Source: Arenicella sp.
GTDB lineage: Bacteria > Pseudomonadota > Gammaproteobacteria > Arenicellales > Arenicellaceae
DNA length: 5,036 nt
Reading direction: 5' to 3'
NCBI GenBank assembly: GCA_016763815.1
Contig: JAESTB010000565.1
Span: 1 to 5,036 of the forward strand
Shown here in pieces: positions 1 to 4,890 of this stretch. The notes under the pieces were generated by a model. The model was not told the origin of the DNA. It did not search any database and saw only the letters and a program-made list of their open reading frames with translations. Made by a program: the position numbers and the translations under genes. Within the stretch, counting starts at the first letter, position 1. Each line of letters begins with the position of its first letter.

Positions 1-24
1 CATAGTTCTCATCATAGTTCTCAT
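1..24 (+). repeat. 12-bp tandem repeat encoding HSSH
   Basis: The unit catagttctcat occurs twice exactly (1-12, 13-24) and is followed by another cat codon. Each unit encodes His-Ser-Ser-His. The window starts inside the array, so more copies may lie upstream. Exact identity at the DNA level indicates recent slippage or recent expansion within the His-rich segment of the upstream ORF. Confidence 0.85.
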
Positions 25-321
25 CATACGGCGCAAAGCAGCTCTAAACCTCAGCCGCATGGCAGTCATAAAACACACGATAACGCGCTAAGTAATTACG
101 CTTTGGCCAATATTCACAATGGCCATGGCGAAAACAATAACAAGTGTAATTACGCGACGCTTAGCTCGGGCCAGGACTTTCTCCAATGCCCTTCGCTAAT
201 ACCATTTTCGCTCACCAATATTCGGCTTTCAGCGGCCACTCAACATGCGCTAGTAATAATAGCCTTGCGCTTACGGAAACAGCAATCGCGCGCTCCTCCA
301 ATAGTCACCATTTTCTCTTAG
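1..321 (+). CDS. CruR-like / DUF2946-like His-rich upstream ORF (5' end outside window)
   Basis: The frame is open from base 1 to the TAG at 319-321, giving 106 visible residues with no in-frame ATG, so the start lies upstream. The first 42 residues hold ten histidines, including the repeat HSSHHSSHH. The only cysteines are residues 49 (KCNY) and 63 (QCPSL). The C-terminus reads QQSRAPPIVTIFS, with the Arg-Ala-Pro-Pro motif at residues 97-100 typical of DUF2946 proteins. In Bordetella pertussis the DUF2946 protein CruR heads a TonB receptor-PepSY operon. It acts as a regulatory uORF: its nascent chain stalls at RAPP, and copper relieves the stall through a CXXC motif. The same three-gene order here supports that role. 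Oddly, no standard CXXC is visible (CPSL stands where CPxC would be expected), though one could lie upstream of the window. Family assignment rests on the RAPP ending, length, metal-ligand richness and context, not on strong similarity throughout. It could instead be another His-rich periplasmic metal-binding protein. Confidence 0.6.
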   Translation, partial: HSSHHSSHHTAQSSSKPQPHGSHKTHDNALSNYALANIHNGHGENNNKCNYATLSSGQDFLQCPSLIPFSLTNIRLSAATQHALVIIALRLRKQQSRAPPIVTIFS

Positions 322-340
322 CAGGACTCTAGTCTCAGAC
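289..340 (+). promoter_or_regulatory. Putative RAPP stall codons and overlapping C-rich Rho-loading stretch
   Basis: Codons cgc-gct-cct-cca (289-300) encode Arg-Ala-Pro-Pro, the translation-arrest motif of CruR-type uORFs. From 289 to about 340 the transcript is C-rich and G-poor (about 18 C to 8 G in 52 bases) with CU runs, as expected of a Rho utilisation site. A ribosome halted at RAPP would cover the start of this stretch. A ribosome that finishes at 321 would expose it before the receptor gene. The motif and composition are visible in the sequence; the mechanism is inferred from B. pertussis CruR. Confidence 0.4.
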
Positions 341-367
341 AAATATTCTGAACACATAATTTTTTGA

Positions 368-385
368 GCGGCGTAGTGACGCCGC
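368..385 (+). promoter_or_regulatory. GC-rich hairpin in the receptor leader
   Basis: GCGGCGT (368-374) and ACGCCGC (379-385) form a perfect 7-bp stem with the 4-base loop AGTG. A T-run lies on the 5' side (about 360-365), and none follows on either strand in the right place, so this is not a standard intrinsic terminator. It sits 60 bases before the receptor start. It could act as a pause site, RNA-stability element or part of Rho-dependent control between the upstream ORF and the receptor. Confidence 0.5.
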
Positions 386-401
386 CGTCATCAGCTTGAT
401 C

Positions 402-421
402 GATAGACTAAATAATCTATC
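402..421 (+). promoter_or_regulatory. Second leader inverted repeat, possible operator or RNA stem
   Basis: GATAGA (402-407) and TCTATC (416-421) are perfect 6-base inverted repeats around an 8-base AT-rich spacer. The repeat ends 14 bases before the Shine-Dalgarno site of the receptor gene. It may be a weak RNA stem or a dimeric protein-binding site. It does not resemble a Fur box or a CueR-type operator that I can recognise. Confidence 0.3.
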
Positions 422-435
422 CGTCGGATGACCAT

Positions 436-439
436 GGAG
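436..439 (+). promoter_or_regulatory. Ribosome binding site of the TonB receptor
   Basis: GGAG at 436-439 lies five bases before the ATG at 445, which is ideal spacing. A GTG at 439 is also in frame but overlaps this Shine-Dalgarno core, so ATG 445 is the better start. Confidence 0.75.
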
Positions 440-444
440 TGAAA

Positions 445-2772
445 ATGAACAACAAATACCTAGTATTCGAATTAGCCGCGCTGGGCCTAGCTGGAGTTGC
501 TTTGTCGACCCCTTCTATTGCTCAAACTATTGATGACCAAAGTAAGCCTCAAATCGAAGAGGTTCGCGTTCTTGCCGACGCCTTTTTCAAAGATACAACG
601 GCCGTCAGCCCAACAAGCGTAATTACTGCGGAACAACTTAAGGCTCTTAATATAACCACAGTAGAGGACGCGCTCGCGCACCAACCAAGTTTGGTTATTC
701 GCAAACGTTTTATTGGAGACCCCAACGGAGTTGTCGGCATTCGTGGGTCAAATATGTTTCAAACCCCCAGAACGATGGTGTTTGTCGACGGCATGCCTCT
801 GCACTACCACTTACAAACACGGTTTCGTGGTTCGCCTCGCTGGTCTCTAATTTCACCTGATGAAGTTGCAAGTGCAGAGGTAATCTACGGACCGTATTCG
901 TCACAATACAGCGGTAATGCAATGGGCGGTGTTGTCAATATCAAAACGCGTCGGCCTTCGCAAAGCCTCACCACACTCGAACTAGGCGCTTTTTCTCAAG
1001 ATTACAATCGATTACTTACCAATGAAAATTACCAGGGTTATCGGGCGTATGTGGCACACGAAGATAAGGTAGGAAATCTTGGTTACAGTGTTTCGTACAC
1101 ACGCTTGGATAATGAGAGCCAACCCCAGACTCAATTTTTTAGGCTGCCCGACTCTGGTAGTTCTTCTACCGCGTTCGCCAGTGGTGACTCGATTCCGTCT
1201 GGCAATGATACAAATGGATTAGCGGGTATTTACTTTGGTGATTCGGGTACAGAAAATGCCAAAACTGATTTAGTTAAAGCGAAATTCTTTTACCATCAAG
1301 AATACGCTGAGTTTCGTGGATCGGTAGCCTACGAACAGCGCTCACGCCGTGAGAACCAAGCAAACAACTTTTTAAGTGATGCAGGTGGAGTGCCGATTTT
1401 CGATCGAGAAGTCGATATTAACGGTATCAACTACGACACCTCTAATTTCGGCACCAGTGTTTTTCAAACCCGTGATCAACAACGTGAAAGCTTATTGATC
1501 GGTCTAGGAGCGAGCTTCGACCTTGCAAACGATTGGGCTGCGGATGTTTTTTATAGTTACTTCGACGTGTTAGACGATACTGAAATCCGCTCGGGAGCAA
1601 ATCCAGATGACCCTAATTTCACCTCGATAAACGATCGGAGTAGGGCGCGTATTACAAGCTACGACGATACAGGCTGGAATATTGTTGACCTTAAATTCTC
1701 GACTGATAGTTTCGCTGGAAACGAAAATCAACGATTATCGCTTGGGCTTCATTATAACAGTTATGAATTAGATTTTATTGTTGATAACTACAATAGCATC
1801 AGCGGTCAGCGAGTTAGCAATGAGCTGGATGGAGACAGGTCGACAGGGCGCGCCGATAGTGGCGGTGAAGCCCAAACCATTGCTGCATTTGCGCAATATG
1901 GTACGGCGCTAAGCGAACGCTGGGATTTGTCGTTAGGCTTGCGGTACGATGATTGGGCAGGCGAAAATGGTTACGTTGGAAGCACTAATTCAGCTGACCG
2001 ATCAGAAGATGGATTTTCAACAAAGGCGTCAATTGCCTATTCGCCAACGGACCGCAGAACCTTCAGGTATTCAGTTGCGCAAGCGCTAAGGTTCCCCGTT
2101 ATTGAAGAAATATTTGTTAATAACGCGAGCGTCAGCGGAGGTAGTGTTGCTGACGCTACGCTTAATCCTGAAGACGGAGTCTTTCATAATCTATCGCTTG
2201 AGCAGCTTTTTGACAATGGATCTGTCACGGTAAATCTTTTCCATGAAGATGTAGATGACGTGATTTTCAACCAAACATCGTCAATATCGGGTGTTACTAC
2301 CTTTCTCCCCGTAGATACCGTAAAGACCGATGGGGCTGAATTAATAATCGCTGCCAACGATATTTTTGGACTGCCTGTTAATCTGTCATTTAACACTACT
2401 TACACCGGCGCTAAAATCAGTAAAAACGCCAATAATCCGGAACTTGTCGGTAAGCGCTTTCCACGTATCCCTGAATTTCGTTCAAACCTAATTTTAAGCT
2501 ACAAAGTCAATGATCAGTTTAATTTTGGTGGATCGATTCGTTATGCCGGAAACAGCTTTGGTGAACTAGATAATAGCGATACTGAAAACAATACTTTTGG
2601 CGCTCATACGCGTTATATCTTTGTTGGACTCAAAGCGAATTGGGATATTTCACCGAATTTGCACGTGAGCGCCGGAATTAATAATGTGTTCGATGACGTG
2701 GCTTACGTGTTTCATCCGTGGCCAGGTCGTACCTTCCATCTTAGTCTTAAATACTCGATTCCTAACTCATGA
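445..2772 (+). CDS. TonB-dependent outer-membrane receptor, predicted copper or metal-complex uptake
   Basis: This is a complete 775-residue receptor, a normal length for the family. Residues 1-26 are a Sec signal peptide ending in PSIA before Gln. A TonB box (IEEVRVLAD) follows near residues 37-45. The plug domain spans about 52-160, with the conserved IRGSNMF, MVFVDGMPL, ASAEVIYGPYSSQYS and AMGGVVNIKT motifs. The rest is a 22-strand-type barrel that includes the typical VAQALRFPVIEEIF and INNVFDDVAY segments and HPWPGRTFHLSLKY at the C-terminus. It would import a ligand across the outer membrane using TonB-ExbBD energy. The substrate is not readable from sequence. The upstream RAPP ORF and downstream PepSY gene match the copper-repressed B. 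pertussis bfrG operon, so copper or a copper chelate is inferred, with a ferric siderophore as the alternative. Met104, Met111, Met117, His120 and His122 cluster in the plug and are possible soft-metal ligands. The protein has no cysteine. It ends SIPNS, three residues past the usual last strand and without the customary terminal Phe. Confidence 0.93.
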   Translation: MNNKYLVFELAALGLAGVALSTPSIAQTIDDQSKPQIEEVRVLADAFFKDTTAVSPTSVITAEQLKALNITTVEDALAHQPSLVIRKRFIGDPNGVVGIRGSNMFQTPRTMVFVDGMPLHYHLQTRFRGSPRWSLISPDEVASAEVIYGPYSSQYSGNAMGGVVNIKTRRPSQSLTTLELGAFSQDYNRLLTNENYQGYRAYVAHEDKVGNLGYSVSYTRLDNESQPQTQFFRLPDSGSSSTAFASGDSIPSGNDTNGLAGIYFGDSGTENAKTDLVKAKFFYHQEYAEFRGSVAYEQRSRRENQANNFLSDAGGVPIFDREVDINGINYDTSNFGTSVFQTRDQQRESLLIGLGASFDLANDWAADVFYSYFDVLDDTEIRSGANPDDPNFTSINDRSRARITSYDDTGWNIVDLKFSTDSFAGNENQRLSLGLHYNSYELDFIVDNYNSISGQRVSNELDGDRSTGRADSGGEAQTIAAFAQYGTALSERWDLSLGLRYDDWAGENGYVGSTNSADRSEDGFSTKASIAYSPTDRRTFRYSVAQALRFPVIEEIFVNNASVSGGSVADATLNPEDGVFHNLSLEQLFDNGSVTVNLFHEDVDDVIFNQTSSISGVTTFLPVDTVKTDGAELIIAANDIFGLPVNLSFNTTYTGAKISKNANNPELVGKRFPRIPEFRSNLILSYKVNDQFNFGGSIRYAGNSFGELDNSDTENNTFGAHTRYIFVGLKANWDISPNLHVSAGINNVFDDVAYVFHPWPGRTFHLSLKYSIPNS

Positions 2773-2802
2773 AATTAGTACACTCTTCAATTGGTATTAT
2801 GC

Positions 2803-2809
2803 GGGTGAT
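2803..2809 (+). promoter_or_regulatory. Ribosome binding site of the PepSY gene
   Basis: GGGTGAT at 2803-2809 contains GGTGAT, complementary to the very 3' end of 16S rRNA, placed just before ATG 2812. It supports that start. The encoded N-terminus (FRQRLWRWHFFAGL) also matches where PepSY-TM proteins normally begin. Confidence 0.55.
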
Positions 2810-2811
2810 TT

Positions 2812-4302
2812 ATGCATCCTAACGTTAATGGTTTTCGTCAGCGCCTTTGGCGCTGGCATTTTTTTGCCGGCCTCATAATTTGCCCTTTCCTTATCCTGAT
2901 ATCTATAACCGGTTCAATTTACCTTTTCAAGGCCGAATTAGAACAATGGGAGGAGCGAGGAATCAATGCAATATCTAAGCAGAACGCAGCAATAACAACA
3001 AAAAAAGCGGAACCAATCGGTGAAGCCACTCTATTACAAAATGTAATTGCTGAATATCCAGCAGCGACATTTCTTCGGCTAACCCTTGCAAAGCAAGGTG
3101 ATTCGACAGTCGAGTTTGACATCCTTCCGAAAGAGATTATGGACCACCCCGAGGGTGGGTCTGAACACGCGCATCACAATGCACCGAATACCGAAAAATT
3201 AACCATTTGGGTTGATCGTTATAGCGGAAAAATTTTGGAGGTTAAAGTTTCTGAAGACCGTTTTCTCAACATAGTTAAAAAACTTCATAGTGAATTACTG
3301 CTTGGGAATACAGCGTCGTACATTGTTGAATTAGTCGCTTCTTGGGCGATTGTCTTGTTGACTAGCGGGTCGATACTCTGGTTTTACAAAAGTCATTCTA
3401 GTAAGCAAAGGATGGAAGTTAAGCCTTCAAAACAAATATTTTCACCACAGCTTAAAATAAATGGCCGGTTCAATCTCCGGACGGTTCATGCTGTGATAGG
3501 GCTCTACATATCAATTCCCTTAATGTTGATGTTACTCACCGGCTTACCGTGGACACAACTTTGGGGGAATGGCTTTAAAGAACTCAAAGAGTTTGCCGGT
3601 TGGAGCGGGCCCAAACAGGAATGGTTTGTCACATTAAAGTCGGGTGACGGACTTGATCGCAACTTAGGTAACAACTTAGGTAACAAGTTCGGCAAACCTG
3701 AACTACCAGAAGATACGCTATGGGAAATTTCAGATAATCGAAAAGGAATGGTAAGTCAGAGCTGGGGGAGCAATGACCAGTTTGCTTATACCCTTACCGA
3801 TATTGCAAGTAAGCTAGAAGTCCTGACTCTAGCACACCCTATTTATATCAGCCCACCAAAATCTAACAATGGAGTGTGGACGGTAAGGTCAATGCCTCCT
3901 GATAGGGCTAAACGTGTGACCTTACATTTTGATCAATTTTCAGCACAGCAAATATCGCGCATAGGATTTGAAGATCATCATCCAGTTCAACGAGTTGTGT
4001 CACACGGCATTTCTCTACATGAGGGAGCACTGTTCGGAACACTCAATAAAGTTCTCGTTCTAATTACCGCCTTATCAACCACCATTCTCTGTATTCTTGG
4101 GTTAATGACATGGTTGAAGAGACGATCAGCCAACAGTTTGGGTATTCCTAGGAAGGTCAATCAAGATCTGCCAACAAAGTGGTTAATAATAATTTTGTTA
4201 TTATGTCTGTTTTTGCCCGCATTTGGCGTTTGTATAATTGTATTGGCTTCATTGCAATTTATTTATAACTCGATCTCTAACCGTGAGCAACGGAGTTTTT
4301 AG
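2812..4302 (+). CDS. PepSY-associated TM (PiuB-like) inner-membrane protein
   Basis: This is a complete 496-residue member of the PepSY_TM family of inner-membrane proteins, often paired with TonB receptors and linked to periplasmic reduction or release of iron or copper ligands. Residues 10-40 carry the family signature QRLWRWHFFAGLIICPFLIL followed by ITGSIYLFKAELE and form TM1. TM2 is about 168-191, TM3 about 222-246, TM4 about 409-434 and TM5 about 456-484. The family-typical histidines are His159 (KKLHSELLLG), His226 (RTVHAVIGLY) and His398/His403 (SHGISLHEGALFG), candidate haem ligands. The first periplasmic loop contains a His-rich stretch at 112-122 (HPEGGSEHAHH) that could bind metal. 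The gene lies 39 bases after the receptor on the same strand, so the two are probably co-transcribed. By analogy with bp2921 behind bfrG, it should process or reduce the metal delivered by the receptor. The ligand is inferred, not shown. A terminator-shaped hairpin lies within its first codons, and a decayed copy of its 5' end lies downstream. Confidence 0.92.
   Translation: MHPNVNGFRQRLWRWHFFAGLIICPFLILISITGSIYLFKAELEQWEERGINAISKQNAAITTKKAEPIGEATLLQNVIAEYPAATFLRLTLAKQGDSTVEFDILPKEIMDHPEGGSEHAHHNAPNTEKLTIWVDRYSGKILEVKVSEDRFLNIVKKLHSELLLGNTASYIVELVASWAIVLLTSGSILWFYKSHSSKQRMEVKPSKQIFSPQLKINGRFNLRTVHAVIGLYISIPLMLMLLTGLPWTQLWGNGFKELKEFAGWSGPKQEWFVTLKSGDGLDRNLGNNLGNKFGKPELPEDTLWEISDNRKGMVSQSWGSNDQFAYTLTDIASKLEVLTLAHPIYISPPKSNNGVWTVRSMPPDRAKRVTLHFDQFSAQQISRIGFEDHHPVQRVVSHGISLHEGALFGTLNKVLVLITALSTTILCILGLMTWLKRRSANSLGIPRKVNQDLPTKWLIIILLLCLFLPAFGVCIIVLASLQFIYNSISNREQRSF
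2837..2865 (+). terminator. Terminator-shaped hairpin inside the PepSY coding start
   Basis: GTCAGCGCC (2837-2845), loop TTT, and GGCGCTGGC (2849-2857) form a 9-bp stem with a single U-G wobble. One A and seven T follow (2859-2865). This has the geometry of a Rho-independent terminator, but it lies in codons 9-18 of the PepSY gene, encoding RQRLWRWHFF. Translation would normally melt it, so it could couple PepSY transcription to translation or reduce PepSY relative to the receptor. It may also be a by-product of codons for a conserved motif. Confidence 0.45.
3661..3696 (+). repeat. 12-bp tandem repeat within the PepSY gene
   Basis: The unit aacttaggtaac occurs twice exactly (3661-3672, 3673-3684), followed by a degenerate third unit to about 3696. 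It encodes NLGNNLGNKFGK in a periplasmic loop (residues about 284-295). The length change is in frame and probably tolerated, consistent with replication slippage. Confidence 0.8.
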
Positions 4303-4592
4303 TGTTGGTGGCGGGTGATGGTGATTGATCCCGCTGGCAGTATGGCCAAGCAAATGTTTGGGTCTCGTGGTTTTATTGCTAAATAAATTATTTTGATCTA
4401 TTGATTTAGCGACGGGTAACATATTTTTAACTATGAATTAACGCTGTTGGTAGATAGTGTTCAAGTAAGTAATTTCTATCAGAGTTGAATAAGGTAGAGG
4501 GTTTCTGAAAACAATGTTTAAGTTGAGACCGGCACGAAATAACACGATCAACCTAAATGGCATTGGATATAGCTATTGCTTAATTTAACAGG

Positions 4593-4622
4593 AATATTTT
4601 CGGCGATGGAGATCGCAATATT
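4593..4622. repeat. Compound inverted repeat
   Basis: AATATT (4593-4598) pairs with AATATT (4617-4622), and inside it GCGAT (4603-4607) pairs with ATCGC (4612-4616) around the loop GGAG. Four unpaired bases (TTCG) sit on one side only. Together they form an interrupted 11-bp stem. No T-run follows, so it is not a clear terminator. Its function is unknown. Confidence 0.4.
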
Positions 4623-4650
4623 AATTTAAACACGTACGTCTGCATCGATC

Positions 4651-4690
4651 ATAACTCCAGTATCTCTGTAAAAGGTGGCGCTGGAGTTAT
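4651..4690. repeat. Perfect 10-bp inverted repeat with 20-base spacer
   Basis: ATAACTCCAG (4651-4660) and CTGGAGTTAT (4681-4690) are exact reverse complements separated by 20 bases, and an AT-rich stretch (TTTAAGATTTTTA) follows. It could be an inefficient terminator for the upstream operon, a binding site, or the ends of a very small decayed element. No target-site duplication or transposase is visible. Confidence 0.5.
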
Positions 4691-4783
4691 TTTAAGATTT
4701 TTATCTGATGTGCAAATAGGCGGCACCATGGATGCTAACTTTTAGCCTGATTCGCTTTCCCATTGTCATTAACCCAGTGTCCT

Positions 4784-4890
4784 ATGCACCGAAATGTCAA
4801 TGGTTTTGGCCAGCGCCCTCGGCGCTGGCATTTTTTTGCTTGGCAGATGATTTACGGTTATCTGTTCTGGTTTCGGTAACTAATTGAAAT
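4784..4890 (+). pseudogene. Decayed copy of the PepSY gene 5' end
   Basis: The first 60 bases from ATG 4784 match the first 60 bases of the intact PepSY gene (from 2812) at 48 positions. The frame reads MHRNVNGFGQRPRRWHFFAW against MHPNVNGFRQRLWRWHFFAG and stops at TAA 4877-4879. A one-base deletion around 4852-4861 explains the stop. In the shifted frame (4861-4884) it reads SVLVSVTN, which aligns with LILISITG of TM1, and then meets TGA at 4885. Beyond about 4890 no similarity remains. The conserved Trp of LWRW has become Arg. This is the 5' remnant of a paralogous or duplicated PepSY gene; the rest is missing. Loss of everything after TM1 means no functional protein. Confidence 0.8.
4809..4837 (+). 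terminator. Strong intrinsic-terminator shape within the PepSY remnant
   Basis: GCCAGCGCC (4809-4817), loop CTC, and GGCGCTGGC (4821-4829) form a perfect 9-bp GC-rich stem, followed by A and seven T (4831-4837). This is a textbook Rho-independent terminator geometry on the + strand. It is the counterpart of the hairpin at 2837-2865, with the single U-G wobble there replaced by a C-G pair. It may now end read-through transcription from the operon 500 bases upstream. Confidence 0.65.

Larger units (their letters stand above)
4493..4742 (+). pseudogene. Possible frameshifted remnant of a beta-barrel-like C-terminus
   Basis: Two adjoining frames read like protein. Frame 2 is open from 4493 to 4588 and includes ATG 4514 and KLRPARNNTINLNGIGYSY. 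Frame 3 is open from 4584 to the TAG at 4740-4742 and includes NINLNTYVCIDHNSSISVKG, then GAGVILRFLSDVQIGGTMDA and NF before the stop. The alternating polar and hydrophobic residues and the final Phe resemble the last strands of an outer-membrane barrel. A single shift near 4580-4590 would join the two. No family is recognised, and random open frames in AT-rich DNA remain a real alternative. Confidence 0.25.
4303..4783. other. Gene-free, stop-rich spacer downstream of the PepSY gene
   Basis: No intact gene is visible on either strand. No convincing terminator follows the PepSY stop: GCGGG (4311-4315) and CCCGC (4330-4334) could pair over a 14-base loop, but no T-run follows. A 22-codon frame at 4318-4386 (starting MVIDPAGSMAKQMF) is not recognisable. 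I see no detectable resemblance to the 3' end of the TonB receptor, so the downstream PepSY remnant is not preceded by a visible receptor copy. Decayed coding pieces and two inverted repeats within this spacer are listed separately. Confidence 0.6.

Noticed and set aside
1..24. Start of a CRISPR array
   Set aside because: The two 12-bp units are contiguous with no spacers and lie in a coding frame encoding HSSH.
103..321. A separate short gene starting at TTG 103
   Set aside because: The frame is open from base 1 with coherent His-rich coding sequence, so this is only the tail of the larger upstream ORF.
332..360. Internal promoter with CATAAT at 355-360
   Set aside because: The -10 element matches well, but no acceptable -35 hexamer lies 16-18 bases upstream, so I did not call it.
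340..440. Fur box ahead of the TonB receptor
   Set aside because: No stretch resembles the GATAATGATAATCATTATC consensus; the AT-rich patches lack the required dyad.
439..447. GTG 439 as the receptor start
   Set aside because: It overlaps the GGAG Shine-Dalgarno core; ATG 445 has ideal spacing and leaves a normal signal peptide.
487..922. Minus-strand open frames within the receptor gene
   Set aside because: They are shadows of the strongly supported receptor coding sequence and have no protein-like motifs.
2684..2878. Short open frame spanning the receptor-PepSY junction
   Set aside because: It overlaps both real genes in another frame, and its residues show no domain features.
4303..4783. 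Decayed second copy of the TonB receptor before the PepSY remnant
   Set aside because: Reading all + frames against the receptor C-terminus gave no convincing alignment, only a general barrel-like character in one stretch.
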